A DNA stretch of 64,000 nt from Vreelandella subterranea (GCF_900111305.1 NZ_FOGS01000011.1:1-64000), one strand, 5' to 3'. Counted from the stretch's first letter, positions 52,883-64,000 are shown. Notes: generated by a model from the letters alone, not told the origin. Program-made: numbers and translations.

Positions 52883-54919
52883 CTAGATAAATAACGCAAT
52901 TAGCATGTCGAACAGCTTGATCGCAGGGAACGGTAGCAGCAGCCCGCCGAGGCCATATATGAGCAGATTGCGGCGCAACAATACCGTTGCCGATGCAGCC
53001 TTTACCGACACCCCACGCAGGGCAAAGGGTATCAAGGCCGGTATGATCAAGGCGTTAAACAGAACCGCCGCAAGCACCGCTGACGTCGGCGAATGCAGAT
53101 TCATGACATCGAGCACGCCCAACGCCGGGAAGCTGGCGGCAAACAGGGCAGGCAAAATCACGAAGTACTTCGCGACATCATTCGCCAGGGAGAACGTGGT
53201 TAGTGCGCCCCGCGTCACCAACAGCTGCTTACCGATTTCTACCGCGCTGATCAGTTTGCCAGGGTCGGAGTCTAGGTCGACCATATTCCCCGCTTCGCGA
53301 GCGGCTTGGGTGCCGGAGTTCATGGCCAAGCCAAGGTCGGCCTGAGCCAGCGCCGGAGCGTCATTGGTACCGTCGCCTACCATGGCAACCAGACGACCAC
53401 TGGCTTGCTCTTCGCGAATCAGCGAAAGCTTACGCTCGGGGGTGGCTTCGGCAATGTAATCGTCGACCCCGGCCGTGGCAGCGATTGACGAGGCAGTTAT
53501 AGGGTTGTCGCCGGTGATCATCACGGTTTTGATGCCCATGGCGCGCAGCTCGGCAAACTTCTCTGCGATACCGCTTTTAATCACGTCAGACAGCGCCACC
53601 ACACCCAAGACTTGCTTGTCTTCTGCCACGGCAATAGGCGTCGCGCCATCTCGCGATATACGCTCAATGACCTGGTGATAATCGCTGGGGACCTCACCCC
53701 CCTGTGCCTTGACCCACTCTGTGATGGCATTAGGCGCGCCCTTGCGTATTTTTCTACCGCTGGCCAGATCCACACCCGACAGGCGCGTTTCAGCGCTGAA
53801 GGCTTCAAAAGTGGCGCCATCGGCTTCTTCACTGAGCTGCACATCCACACCCTGCTCGTTAGCGAGCGTCACAATCGACTTACCCTCCGGTGTAGGGTCT
53901 TCCAGCGAGGTCAGGAACGCCGCGTCGCGCACCTTGTTACGTGGCACCTGCTGGCAGGGGGCAAACTCCGTCGCGCGCCGGTCGCCCAGCGTAATCGTGC
54001 CGGTTTTATCCAGGAGCAGCGTGTCGATACTGCCTGCGATTTCTACTGCCTTGCCAGACTTGGCAACCAGGTTCGCTCGCATGGCGCGCTCCATTCCGGC
54101 GATGCCGATGGCTGGCAAGAGACCACCTATCGTCGTGGGAATCAGACACACCAAAAGGGCTACCAGCATGACCGTCGAGGTTTCTACCCCAACAAAAGCC
54201 GCCATGGGTACCAGCGTGACCACCACGATCAGGAACACCAGGGTAAGCATCGCCAGCAGCACCGAAAGCGCCAGCTCGGAAGGCGTTTTCTGACGGCTCG
54301 CGCCCTCTACCAAGGCGATCATACGATCCAGCAGGGACTCACCGGGGTTGGCGCTGACTTCAATAATCAGCTGATCCGAGAGCACTTTGGTGCCCGCGCT
54401 GACGCCGCTGTTATCGGTACCCGCCTCACGCAGCACCGGCGCGGACTCACCGGTTACCGCCGACTCGTTGATAGATGCGGCACCCTCGACGATATCGCCA
54501 TCTGCAGGAATCAGCTCACCTGCCACAACTTTTACTCGGTCGCCTTTGCGCAGTGAGTCGGCGGTCACGTCGCTGGTGGTGCCATCAGCGTTTAGCTTAG
54601 CCGCCTTGAGTTCCCCTTTGGTTTTGCGCAGCGCGCCCGCGTGGGCCTTACCCCGGGACTCCGCCAGTGACTCCGCACCGGTGGCAAACAGCACGGTAGC
54701 AAGCAGCAGTAGCGCAATGGTGAGTGCAAAACCGCCGTTTTCACCCTGCGCGAAGGCAATGGGCGTTAGCCCGAAACACACCACCGTACCAATGGCGACC
54801 ACCGCCATAACCGGGTTGCGCGCCAGTAGATGGGGCGCAAGCCCTTTCACCGCGCCGGTGACAACTTGGCCAATGGGTAGCGAACGACGCGTCTGTTTAG
54901 CAAGCTCTGTATGTGACAT
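52883..54919 (-). CDS. kdpB: K+-transporting P-type ATPase catalytic subunit KdpB
   Basis: A 678 aa P-type ATPase. Start MSHTELAKQTRRS at 54919 with GGAG upstream is preferred to the longer frame. The phosphorylated residue is Asp304 in LLLDKTGTITLGD, the TGES loop is at about 156-159 (AVTGESAPVL), and the hinge MVGDGTNDAPALAQADLG is intact. Membrane helices surround PTTIGGLLPAIGIAGMERAM. Length matches E. coli KdpB. Confidence 0.97.
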   Translation of the reverse strand: MSHTELAKQTRRSLPIGQVVTGAVKGLAPHLLARNPVMAVVAIGTVVCFGLTPIAFAQGENGGFALTIALLLLATVLFATGAESLAESRGKAHAGALRKTKGELKAAKLNADGTTSDVTADSLRKGDRVKVVAGELIPADGDIVEGAASINESAVTGESAPVLREAGTDNSGVSAGTKVLSDQLIIEVSANPGESLLDRMIALVEGASRQKTPSELALSVLLAMLTLVFLIVVVTLVPMAAFVGVETSTVMLVALLVCLIPTTIGGLLPAIGIAGMERAMRANLVAKSGKAVEIAGSIDTLLLDKTGTITLGDRRATEFAPCQQVPRNKVRDAAFLTSLEDPTPEGKSIVTLANEQGVDVQLSEEADGATFEAFSAETRLSGVDLASGRKIRKGAPNAITEWVKAQGGEVPSDYHQVIERISRDGATPIAVAEDKQVLGVVALSDVIKSGIAEKFAELRAMGIKTVMITGDNPITASSIAATAGVDDYIAEATPERKLSLIREEQASGRLVAMVGDGTNDAPALAQADLGLAMNSGTQAAREAGNMVDLDSDPGKLISAVEIGKQLLVTRGALTTFSLANDVAKYFVILPALFAASFPALGVLDVMNLHSPTSAVLAAVLFNALIIPALIPFALRGVSVKAASATVLLRRNLLIYGLGGLLLPFPAIKLFDMLIALFI

Positions 54920-54929
54920 CTCTTTTCTC

Positions 54930-56621
54930 CTAGAAGCCTTGCACGACGGATTCTGCAATCGGGCCAAGTACTAACGCCGGTAAGAAGCCAAGCAGGTTGA
55001 CGATCACAATCACCCCTGCGGTCAGGCCCATAAAAGCCGGGCTGTCCATGGGCAGCGTGCCACGCCCCGCCGGAGCCGTGCGCTTAGCGGCCAACCAGCC
55101 AGCGACGGCTAATGGCACTAGCATAGGTAAGAAGCGGCCAATCAATAGGGCAACCACACAGGCGATATTCCACCACGGCGTATCATCGCCAAGCCCTTCA
55201 AAACCAGAGCCGTTATTGGCGAAGGCCGAGGTAAATTCGTAAAGCACTTGAGATAAACCGTGGAAACCAGGGTTTGAGTTGCCCGCGGCGCCGGGCATTG
55301 CAACCGTAAGCGCAGATAAACCAAGAATGACCAGCGGCTGAGCAAGAATGGCCAACGAGATCCAACGCATTTCGCGGGTTTCAAGCGGCTTGCCAAAAAG
55401 CTCGGGCGCCCTTCCCACCATCAAAGAGCCGACGAAGGCCGCCAACATAAGATACAGAAAGAAACCAATCAGCCCGACGCCCACCCCGCCGAAGGTCACG
55501 TTCACGAACATATCCATCAGCAGCATCATGCCGCCCATGGGGTTGAAGCTGTCGTGCATGGCGTTAACCGAGCCATTGGAGGTTTGCGTCGTCCAACTGC
55601 CCCACAGAGCGGAAAGGTCCGTACCAAAGCGCAGCTCTTTACCCTCTAAATTCGCCCCGGCCTGGGACAGCTCGACAAGGGCAGCATTGGGCATACGTTC
55701 CGAATAGACTACTACGGAGGTGGAAATAAGCGAGAACGCGATCATCACGACACCAATGCCCATCATTAATCGGCGTCGACCGCTGATCAGCGCAATCGCG
55801 ATAAGCAGCGCCACGGGGATAAGTGTGATTGAGGCGGTTTCGATGACGTTGGCCAGCGGGGTGGGGTTCTCAAGGGGCACGGTGGAGTTGGGTCCATACC
55901 AGCCGCCACCGTTGGTGCCCAGCTGCTTGATCGCCACCATGGAAGCCACTGGCCCCAATGGGATTAACTGAACTTCCTCGACTTGCGCGTCGAGCATGTC
56001 TACCTGATGCGCTGCCTGATAGCTGGAGGGTACGCCCTGCGAGGTTAGCAATAAAGCCACTACCGTTGCCAGTGGCAGCATGACGCGCACGACGGTGCGG
56101 GTAAGATCGTGGTAGTAATTGCCGACGCCTTTGATCAGGCCAGCGGGCCGAGCAACCAACAACGTGCGTGCGATAGCAACCAATACCGCTAACCCTGTGG
56201 CAGGTGTCAAAAACTGCAGGGTGACAATGGCCAGGGTCTGACTCAGGTGAGAAAGCTGCGCCTGACCTGAGTAGTGCTGCTGGTTGGTGTTGGTGGCAAA
56301 TGACACCGCGGTATGCAACGCCGTGTCCCAAGGCATACCGGGTATGCCGTCAGGATTGAGTGGCAGCATGCTCTGACACATAAACACGAGCCATGCCAGC
56401 AGAATCAAGCCCACATGCAGCTTGAGAATAGCTAACGCATACGCCTGCCAAGTCATGGTTTGTTGGCTGTTAATGCCTGCCAGCCGATAGATAGGCTTTT
56501 CTATCACACTAAACAGCGTGTCGATTCGGCTAGGCTGGGTGCTTAACGCTCGGGCGATATAGATGCCTAATGGGACGCTGAGCAAGGCCACCAAGGCGTA
56601 AATGGCGATCATATCGTTCAT
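54930..56621 (-). CDS. kdpA: K+-transporting ATPase channel subunit KdpA
   Basis: A 563 aa membrane channel subunit related to KtrB/TrkH. Filter loops include AVSFATNTNQQHYSGQ, VASMVAIKQLGTNGGGWYGPNS and EFTSAFANNGSGFEGLG. Ten or so hydrophobic helices are present. The start at 56621 follows kdpF by nine bases and has AGGAG upstream. Length is normal. Confidence 0.96.
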   Translation of the reverse strand: MNDMIAIYALVALLSVPLGIYIARALSTQPSRIDTLFSVIEKPIYRLAGINSQQTMTWQAYALAILKLHVGLILLAWLVFMCQSMLPLNPDGIPGMPWDTALHTAVSFATNTNQQHYSGQAQLSHLSQTLAIVTLQFLTPATGLAVLVAIARTLLVARPAGLIKGVGNYYHDLTRTVVRVMLPLATVVALLLTSQGVPSSYQAAHQVDMLDAQVEEVQLIPLGPVASMVAIKQLGTNGGGWYGPNSTVPLENPTPLANVIETASITLIPVALLIAIALISGRRRLMMGIGVVMIAFSLISTSVVVYSERMPNAALVELSQAGANLEGKELRFGTDLSALWGSWTTQTSNGSVNAMHDSFNPMGGMMLLMDMFVNVTFGGVGVGLIGFFLYLMLAAFVGSLMVGRAPELFGKPLETREMRWISLAILAQPLVILGLSALTVAMPGAAGNSNPGFHGLSQVLYEFTSAFANNGSGFEGLGDDTPWWNIACVVALLIGRFLPMLVPLAVAGWLAAKRTAPAGRGTLPMDSPAFMGLTAGVIVIVNLLGFLPALVLGPIAESVVQGF

Positions 56622-56630
56622 GGCGATCTC

Positions 56631-56711
56631 CTAAAAACGCTCGGGGCAAACCAGCGCGTAAAACAGATACGCCGCCGTGCCAGTCGCGATGATTAACAAT
56701 GCAATATTCAT
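56631..56711 (-). CDS. kdpF: KdpF, small K+-ATPase subunit
   Basis: A 26-codon gene, MNIALLIIATGTAAYLFYAL followed by VCPERF, giving one membrane helix with the typical Tyr-Leu...Ala-Leu...Pro-Glu-Arg-Phe ending of KdpF. AGGAGG lies eight bases before the ATG. It stabilises the KdpABC complex. Position at the head of kdpFABCDE confirms it. It is too short for most gene callers. Confidence 0.93.
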   Translation of the reverse strand: MNIALLIIATGTAAYLFYALVCPERF

Positions 56712-56798
56712 GATAAGTGCCTCCTGTTATTGGCACTTTGAGAATAGGGATTGCCCGCGTAAAAATTCGATGGCGTTTAAAGCGTTAATCGTCAAAAA

Positions 56799-56821
56799 GA
56801 CGTAAAAAAGTGTTTTTCGTC
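56799..56821. promoter_or_regulatory. Inverted repeat in the kdp/trkA intergenic region
   Basis: GACG-T-AAAAA...TTTTT-CGTC forms an AT-rich dyad between the divergent kdpF and trkA genes. KdpE is known to bind AT-rich sequences upstream of kdpF, so this is a candidate site. It has no clear match to a defined consensus, and a structural role is equally possible. Confidence 0.35.
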
Positions 56822-56906
56822 ACTTTGAGGAAAGGTCAGCCTCGACAGCTTCCCCTTGGATGGGTGACTATCTTCACCAACACACTGTCGGAGTAACCTG
56901 CCACCG

Positions 56907-58280
56907 ATGAAGATCATTATTTTGGGCGCCGGCCAGGTCGGCGGCACCCTTGCGGAATACCTGGCCCGTGAGGAAAACGACATCACCGTCGTCGATACCG
57001 ATGCCAAGAAACTGCGCGAACTGCACACTAAAATCGACATCCGCACGGTCACCGGCGCGGGTTCCTACCCCATCGTGCTGCGTCAGGCGGGCGGCGAAGA
57101 CGCCGACATGCTGATTGCCGTCACCAGCAGCGACGAAATCAACATGATCGCCTGCCAGGTGGCGCATACCCTGTTCCGCACCCCGACCAAGATCGCCCGG
57201 GTGCGCTCCTCGGCGTACCTGACCCGCAAGGGGCTGTTCGCCCACGAAGCGATTCCCATCGACGTGCTGATCAGCCCCGAGCAGGTGGTCACCGACCACG
57301 TGCGCCGCCTGATCGAGCATCCTGGCGCGCTGCAGGTGTTGGAATTCGCTGGTGGGCTTGTGCAACTGGTCGCCGTCAAGGCGTTCTACGGTGGCCCGCT
57401 GGTGGGCCAGGACCTGGCCTTTCTGCGCCGCCACATGCCCAATGTGGACACCCGGGTGGCGGCGATCTACCGCCGCAACCGGCCGATCATCCCCCGCGGC
57501 GATACGGTCATCGAAGCCGACGACGAAGTCTTCTTCCTGGCGGCACGCCGCGATATTCGCGCGGTAATGAGCGAACTGCGCCGGGTCGAACGGGATTTCC
57601 GCCGGGTGGTGATCGCCGGGGGCGGCAACATCGGCGAGCGCCTGGCCGAGCACCTGGAGCACAGCCACCAGGTCAAGATCATCGAGCACAGCCTGGAACG
57701 TTGCACCACGCTCTCCGAGCGGCTCGACCGCACCGTGGTGCTCCACGGCAGCGCCACCAGCAAGCGGCTGCTGGAAGAAGAGAACATCGAGGACTGCGAT
57801 ATTTTCTGCACGCTGACCAACGACGACGAGGTCAATATCATGTCGTCGCTGCTGGCCAAGCGGATGGGCGCCAAAAAGGTGCTGACACTGATCAACAACG
57901 CCGCCTATGTGGACCTGGTCCAGGGCGGCGAGATCGATATTGCCATATCCCCCCAGCAGGCAACCATCGGCAGCCTGCTGACCCATGTGCGCCGTGGCGA
58001 TATCGTCAACGTCCACTCGCTGCGCCGGGGCGCCGCCGAGGCCATCGAGGCCATCGCTCATGGCGACAAGCAGTCGTCCAGGGTGGTCGGGCGCACCATT
58101 CGCGAGATCGACCTGCCCGACGGCACCACCATCGGCGCGATCGTGCGCGGCAAGGAGGTGATGATCGCCCACGACCACATCGTCATCGAAAGCGGTGACC
58201 ACGTCATCCTGTTCGTTATCGACAAGCGGCGCATCCGTGACGTGGAGCGCCTCTTCCAGGTGGGGCTGACATTTTTCTAG
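56907..58280 (+). CDS. trkA: Trk potassium transporter peripheral protein, TrkA
   Basis: A 457 aa NAD-binding regulator of TrkH with two RCK units. Rossmann motifs are [20 protein letters not shown] (start) and [20 protein letters not shown] (about residue 233). The segment [20 protein letters not shown] is well kept. The gene is much richer in GC third positions (CTG, GCC, ATC) than ktrA, as expected for a long-resident housekeeping gene. It is divergent from kdpF and overlaps the anti-sigma gene by four bases at its end. Confidence 0.95.
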   Translation: MKIIILGAGQVGGTLAEYLAREENDITVVDTDAKKLRELHTKIDIRTVTGAGSYPIVLRQAGGEDADMLIAVTSSDEINMIACQVAHTLFRTPTKIARVRSSAYLTRKGLFAHEAIPIDVLISPEQVVTDHVRRLIEHPGALQVLEFAGGLVQLVAVKAFYGGPLVGQDLAFLRRHMPNVDTRVAAIYRRNRPIIPRGDTVIEADDEVFFLAARRDIRAVMSELRRVERDFRRVVIAGGGNIGERLAEHLEHSHQVKIIEHSLERCTTLSERLDRTVVLHGSATSKRLLEEENIEDCDIFCTLTNDDEVNIMSSLLAKRMGAKKVLTLINNAAYVDLVQGGEIDIAISPQQATIGSLLTHVRRGDIVNVHSLRRGAAEAIEAIAHGDKQSSRVVGRTIREIDLPDGTTIGAIVRGKEVMIAHDHIVIESGDHVILFVIDKRRIRDVERLFQVGLTFF

Positions 58281-58993
58281 ATTTCCACCGCGCGGCCAAT
58301 GAACTGGATGGGGCCCGTCGGCAGGCCGGTGGGCGAGCCGGTGTCATCTTCCAGAGTGAGCTCAAAAAGCTGGTTATCCTGAAGCGGCGGCAGCTCATCC
58401 AGGCGCAGGCGGATGGGCTGACCTGGCTCGACCAGGCCAAGCGATACCGGCGCCTGCCATTCGTCAGCCTTGGTCCAGAACTCAAGCGCCTTGCCATCCG
58501 GCACTTCAAAGGTACCCAACGGTATCAACTCAATTTGCTGTTGATTTGAGGCCTGAACGACCCACCCCGCGGACTGGCTTTGTGGCGCGAGCAATACCAC
58601 CATGTACTCTGGCGTTGTAGGCGCGGTGGATACCTGGCTCAACATCACGCCCATGACTAACGCGGCAGCCATTCCAATACCGGCAGCTCCCTGCCAAAAC
58701 GGCAACTGGGTGACCCAGCGACGGCGTGGCGGCGTTGTAACGCTGGCACTTTGTGAGTCATGCAAAGCATTAAGGCTGCGTTCGATACGTGGCCATAAAG
58801 AGTCAGAAGGCCTTACTGGCTGAGTCAGCGCGGTATAGGGCACGAAGCGTTCTTCCCATGCCATCACCGCTCTGAGCAATTCCGGCTCGTGTTTGAGTCG
58901 CGCTTCTACTGCCTTGCGCTGTGCCAACGACAGTGTTCCCAGTACGTATTCACCCGCCAGGGCGTAGTCGTCTTGATCAAGGGGACCGGTCAT
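58277..58993 (-). CDS. Anti-sigma factor, RskA/anti-sigma-K type
   Basis: A 238 aa membrane-anchored anti-sigma factor. The start at 58993 overlaps the sigma factor stop (ATGA), with GGGAG eight bases upstream. The N-terminal sigma-binding region shows [18 protein letters not shown] and [13 protein letters not shown] (residues 14-52). A single helix near residue 105 ([17 protein letters not shown]) is followed by an extracytoplasmic RskA-like domain ([21 protein letters not shown]). No zinc-binding HxxxCxxC motif is seen, as in RskA. Confidence 0.85.
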   Translation of the reverse strand: MTGPLDQDDYALAGEYVLGTLSLAQRKAVEARLKHEPELLRAVMAWEERFVPYTALTQPVRPSDSLWPRIERSLNALHDSQSASVTTPPRRRWVTQLPFWQGAAGIGMAAALVMGVMLSQVSTAPTTPEYMVVLLAPQSQSAGWVVQASNQQQIELIPLGTFEVPDGKALEFWTKADEWQAPVSLGLVEPGQPIRLRLDELPPLQDNQLFELTLEDDTGSPTGLPTGPIQFIGRAVEI

Positions 58994-59553
58994 GCCATAC
59001 ACTCCCTTAGGCGCAGCAGGCTGCGTTTTATCCAGGCTTTGACGGTACCCAGCGGTGCCCCCGTGTGGGCGGAAATTTCCGCATGACTGAGACCATCCAC
59101 ATAGGCATGGAGCACACAGTTACGCCGCTCGGTCTCTAACTGATGCAGGCAGTCATCCATGCGCTGGCCGGTCTGCCAATCGAAGGCATCTTCGACAACG
59201 GACGAATGCTGGAAATGTTCGTCGAGGTCTATGTCGGTGGGGTCGTTACTATCAAACGTGATTTCACGATCACGGTAACGGATGGCGTTTAATGCCTGAT
59301 GGCGCGCCACACTGAATATCCATGTTCGCGCCGACCCTTTGGCTGGGTCGAAGCTATTGGCGCGTTGCCAAATATTAAGGCAGGCATCGTGGACAATGTC
59401 TTCGGCCATGCCGCGATCCTTGACGATTCTTAGGACAACGCCTAACAGCCGGGCACCTTCATAAACATAAAGTTGGTGCAAGGCGTCATGCTCGCCGCGG
59501 GCACACTTGGCTAATACCGAAGCATGATCAAACTCTAAAGACTCGTCAGTCAA
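58990..59553 (-). CDS. ECF sigma factor (SigK-like)
   Basis: A 187 aa extracytoplasmic-function sigma factor. Region 2 covers ALHQLYVYEGARLLGVV to FDPAKGSARTWIFSVARHQAL (about 25-90), and region 4 RMDDCLHQLETERRNCVLHA to GAPLGTVKAWIKRSLLRLRE (about 130-183). The start appears to be TTG at 59553 with GGGAG eight bases before it. It is paired with the following RskA-type anti-sigma gene. The upstream DUF3455 gene is a likely target or co-transcribed partner. Confidence 0.88.
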   Translation of the reverse strand: MTDESLEFDHASVLAKCARGEHDALHQLYVYEGARLLGVVLRIVKDRGMAEDIVHDACLNIWQRANSFDPAKGSARTWIFSVARHQALNAIRYRDREITFDSNDPTDIDLDEHFQHSSVVEDAFDWQTGQRMDDCLHQLETERRNCVLHAYVDGLSHAEISAHTGAPLGTVKAWIKRSLLRLRECMA

Positions 59554-59663
59554 ACCCCTAGCTCCCTGGTGACGGCGCCGACGTCGGTCGTCGTTCCCAA
59601 AGACAGCATAGCCGCTGGAGGCTCGACAAACGAGACCCCAGCGGAATTAGCGCTCTCGTCGAC

Positions 59664-60188
59664 TTATTCAGCCGACCAGAAGATATAATCGGCTTGGTAG
59701 GTAACGACGGCGGTGGCACCGTCATGATCCATATCGCAGGCCACATCCGGAGCAACGCCACCCTGGGTGTTCAGCCGCTGGATGTAGCTGACGCCGGTCA
59801 TAGCGCCTTCGCCTTCAGCGGGGTTGGCTTCAACAAGCTGGAGTGGAATGTTGCCATCACCATTGGCGGCGGTTGCCAGTTGGGTACCGGTGACTTTCGA
59901 GCCATCCAGTGCTTCCCAGGTGGCGGGCGGGCCGTAGTAACTGCCGACCTGGCTGCCGTCGCTATCATTAAGCGCGGCGTGTGGGCCTTTAAATACCCAA
60001 GCCATGGTGTCTTCGTCGTTCATTTCACACATATAAGTGATTGCGCCAACACCGACGGTTTCGAGCGCAACGGCATTGCCGTCCGGTACCTGGACGTCCG
60101 CGGGCGTCATGTCGGCAAGCGCAGCGTGACTGAAGGATGCAATCAGAGTGGCGGCCAAGGTAGCGCGCGTTAGATGATGAAGGGTCAT
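59664..60188 (-). CDS. DUF3455-domain secreted protein
   Basis: A 174 aa exported protein. MTLHHLTRATLAATLIASFS followed by HAALA is a clear signal peptide with cleavage near residue 25. The mature part, AITYMCEM..., WVFKGPHAALNDSDGSQVG, SYYGPPATWEALDGSKVTG and GVSYIQRLNTQGG, fits the DUF3455 family, common beside SigK-type sigma factors. Function is unknown. It lies 110 bases before the sigma gene on the same strand, and AGGAG-like sequence precedes the ATG. Confidence 0.8.
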   Translation of the reverse strand: MTLHHLTRATLAATLIASFSHAALADMTPADVQVPDGNAVALETVGVGAITYMCEMNDEDTMAWVFKGPHAALNDSDGSQVGSYYGPPATWEALDGSKVTGTQLATAANGDGNIPLQLVEANPAEGEGAMTGVSYIQRLNTQGGVAPDVACDMDHDGATAVVTYQADYIFWSAE

Positions 60189-60300
60189 TTTCAGTCTCCT
60201 AAAGGTTTAATATCAGCTGCCTTAAATAGCGGCTGTATAGGGAATACCCGCGAGGAGACGTTTTGGATGCAGCCAATTCATAATATTTCTAAAAAACGTA

Positions 60301-60325
60301 AAAAAGCCCGCGACGTGTCGCGGGC
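60301..60325 (-). terminator. Rho-independent terminator after the LamB-type porin gene
   Basis: On the minus strand GCCCGCGAC-AC-GTCGCGGGC (60306-60325) is followed by a T-rich run (60298-60305). It lies 54 bases beyond the porin stop and before the DUF3455 gene, so it separates the two. Confidence 0.85.
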
Positions 60326-60378
60326 AATCAGAAACGGGTAAACAGTAAGCGGCCTGGCCTCTTACCAGGCCTACTGGC

Positions 60379-62085
<1,707 letters not shown>

Positions 62086-62204
62086 TTACTAATTGTCGAC
62101 CAATGTCTAAACAGCAGGCATCGTGTTAGCAAAATCTGAATAAATAATTAGACAAAAGTCGCTATTGAACTTGCTGACAAGAGGCGGCTAACTAGGCGCA
62201 CCAA

Positions 62205-62218
62205 CTTAATCGTTTAAG
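62205..62218. promoter_or_regulatory. LacI-family operator candidate (ABC importer side)
   Basis: CTTAATCGTTTAAG repeats the first operator with one mismatch, 154 bases from it and 63 bases before the binding-protein start. Two such sites in a divergent promoter region permit looping repression of both porin and importer. Confidence 0.75.
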
Positions 62219-62280
62219 TCCACGTTCCACGGGCTTGAACGATGCGCTACCCGACAACAACAAACGCCGAGGAACCATCA

Positions 62281-63551
62281 TGAAAAAAACGCTTTTAACG
62301 ACCGCCATTGCGCTTGCCAGCACTACTGGTGGCATCAGCCAGGCTCAGGCGGCTGACCTGACCATTTCATGCGGTGCCGTAGGTGCCGAACTGACGCTTT
62401 GCCAGGAAGGCGTGGCCGCCTGGGAAGCAAAGACCGGCCACGAGGTCGATGTGGTCTCGACGCCCAATTCGTCCACCGAGCGGCTTTCGCTGTATCAGCA
62501 GATCCTGTCCGCCAATTCCAGCGATATCGACGTCATGCAGATTGACGTTGTCTGGCCGGGGCTGCTGGCCAACCACCTGCTCGATCTGCGCGAGGTGCTG
62601 GGCGACGACGCTGCTGCCGGACATTTCGAGACCATCGTGACCAACAACACCATCGACGATCGGTTGGTCGCCATGCCGTGGTTTACCGATGCAGGCGTGC
62701 TGTATTACCGCGAAGACCTGCTCGAAAAACATGGCTTTGAAGTACCCACCACCTGGCAGGAACTGACCGAAACTGCCCGCGCGATCAAGCAGTCAGAGCG
62801 CGAAGCAGGCAACGACCGCATGCAGGGCTATGTCTTCCAGGGCCGCGCCTATGAAGGCTTGACGGTGAATGCCCTTGAATGGGTGGCAAGCCACGGTGGC
62901 GGTAATGTTGTTGAGGCTGACGGCGAGGTCAGCATCAATAACCCGCAGGCGGCCGAAGCGCTTGACCTGGCGGCCTCATGGATCGGCGATATCTCGCCCA
63001 ATGGCGTGCTCAATTACACCGAGGAAGAAGCCCGCGGTGTCTTCCAGGGTGGCAATTCCGTCTTCATGCGCAACTGGCCTTACGCCTGGGCGCTGGCGCA
63101 AAGCGAAGACAGCGACGTCCGTGGCAATGTCGGCGTCACCCAACTGCCGGCGGGCGGCGAAGACGGTGAAAGCGCTGCTGGCCTTGGCGGCTGGAACCTG
63201 GCGGTATCCCGCTACACCGAGAACCCCGAGCTTGCCGCCGACCTGGTGGCCTTCCTGACCGGCGAGGAAGAGCAGAAGCGTCGCGCCATCGAAGCCTCCT
63301 ACAACCCGACCATTGACGCGCTCTATCAGGATGACGAGGTGCTGGATGCCGTGCCCTTCTTCGGCACCCTTTACGACACCTTCACCAACGCCGTTGCCCG
63401 TCCTTCTGCGCCAACCGGCGATGCCTACGGCCGGGTCAGCAACGCCTTCTTCAGCGCTACCCACGAAGTGCTCTCGGGTACCAAGGATGGCGCCCAGGCC
63501 GTTGAGGACCTGGAAAACGAGCTTCTGCGTTTGAAGCGTCGTAACTGGTAA
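62281..63551 (+). CDS. Alpha-glucoside/trehalose-type ABC substrate-binding protein
   Basis: A periplasmic binding protein of 423 aa from MKKTLLTTAIALASTTGG at 62281 (ACGCCGAGGAACC upstream as binding site; the frame continues further up without one). The signal peptide ends at SQAQA-ADL. The mature part is a cluster B sugar-binding protein: WEAKTGHEVDVV, STERLSLYQQILSANSSDIDV, VWPGLLANHLLDL, MPWFTDAGVLYYREDLL and GGWNLAVSRYTENPELAADL. It resembles ThuE/AglE. The exact sugar is inferred only. Confidence 0.87.
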
Positions 63552-63565
63552 CGCTGGAGAGCCTG

Positions 63566-64000
63566 ATGACGACTTCTCACTCAAGCGCGCCCGTTGGGGC
63601 GCGCACCGCCCCATTGACGGCGCGGCGCTCGCGCGGCACCAAGGTGCGCCGTCAGCGGGTCAAGGCGGCTTGGTTATTTTTGACCCCCATGCTGGTGGCG
63701 CTAGCGCTGGTGGCTGGCTGGCCTTTATTTCGCACCTTCTTTTTAAGTTTTACCGACGCCTCACTGTCTGACCTGGGCACCGCCAACTTCATCGGCTTCG
63801 AGAACTACCTGGTTCACGATAACGGCCGCTGGTTTGGCATCATGGCCGACCCCGTGTGGTGGCAGTCGGTATGGAATACCGTCTACTTCTCGGTGGTGGC
63901 CGTATCACTAAAGGTTAAATTTGGCGTCATCGTTGCGCTGATTCTCAATGCAGAGTTTAAAGGGCGCACCATTGTGCGTGCCGCCGTACTGATTCCCTGG
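63566..64000 (+). CDS. Sugar ABC permease (ThuF/AglF-like), truncated by window
   Basis: At least 145 codons, continuing past the window. It begins MTTSHSSAPVGARTAPLTAR and after a basic cytoplasmic tail has a first membrane helix (AAWLFLTPMLVALALVAGWP) then RTFFLSFTDASLSD, FIGFENYL and WWQSVWNTVYFSVVAVSLKV, the standard MalF-like N-terminal layout. It follows the binding-protein gene by 14 bases, with GGAG before the ATG, so both are in one operon. Confidence 0.85.
   Translation, partial: MTTSHSSAPVGARTAPLTARRSRGTKVRRQRVKAAWLFLTPMLVALALVAGWPLFRTFFLSFTDASLSDLGTANFIGFENYLVHDNGRWFGIMADPVWWQSVWNTVYFSVVAVSLKVKFGVIVALILNAEFKGRTIVRAAVLIPW

Noticed and set aside
56874-58202. A 442 aa minus-strand open frame
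   Set aside because: Antisense to trkA; a shadow of its codon periodicity.

Overview
The window is chromosomal DNA from a Gram-negative, GC-rich gammaproteobacterium. I infer a member of the Halomonadaceae (Halomonas-like), because it combines the aerobic cobalamin pathway, an Entner-Doudoroff hub with HexR-type operators, several potassium uptake systems and a LamB plus alpha-glucoside ABC locus. No rRNA or tRNA gene is visible, so the genus is inferred from gene content only.

Layout. (1) 1-4400 is an accessory island. It holds the end of an IS1182-like insertion sequence, then three AT-richer genes all read leftwards, each followed by a 79-86 bp imperfect palindrome with the ends expected of integron attC sites. 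I read this as a small integron cassette array with no integrase in view. The genes encode a HEPN-like protein, a YaaC-like protein and a TIR-domain protein, types often tied to antiphage defence. Rightwards lie a degraded reading frame and a cluster of REP-like palindromes. (2) 4411-20906 is the first cobalamin block: ytoQ, then cobF-cobM-cobE-cobL, cobK on the opposite strand, cobJ-cobI-cobH, a palindromic element, then cobG-cobN-cobW-cobB-cobO and a fused ChlI-ChlD chelatase subunit. This is the oxygen-dependent, late-cobalt route. (3) 21188-24347 is a cobalamin riboswitch controlling a corrinoid-type ABC importer (btuF-btuC-btuD-like). (4) 24438-31469 holds an epimerase, a small membrane protein and the nucleotide-loop assembly genes (a CobU-like protein, cobC, cobS, cobU/cobP, threonine-phosphate decarboxylase, cbiB, cobT). 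cobQ and a stand-alone cobA are not in the window.

(5) 31470-44400 is a sugar-acid catabolic hub. edd-glk, a 264 bp MITE-like element, an aldo/keto reductase and a PfkB kinase are followed by a galactonate (De Ley-Doudoroff) operon dgoR-dgoD-dgoK-dgoA-SMP30 and the converging zwf-pgl-eda operon. Four 15 bp palindromes of one pattern, two before edd and two before zwf, suggest HexR control of both ends of the Entner-Doudoroff route. (6) 44591-58280 is a potassium uptake block: ktrA-ktrB, trkH, the complete kdpFABCDE operon including the 26-codon kdpF, and trkA. (7) 58277-60188 holds an anti-sigma factor, an ECF sigma factor and a DUF3455 secreted protein. (8) 60301-64000 holds a LamB-type porin divergent from an alpha-glucoside ABC importer, with two LacI-type operators between them; the permease runs off the window.

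How it fits together: B12 is made de novo and imported under riboswitch control; glucose, gluconate, galactonate and oligosaccharides feed through LamB/ABC, zwf-pgl-edd-eda and dgo enzymes to pyruvate and glyceraldehyde 3-phosphate; potassium uptake suits an osmoadapted, salt-tolerant organism. The least conventional part is the cassette array at the left edge.
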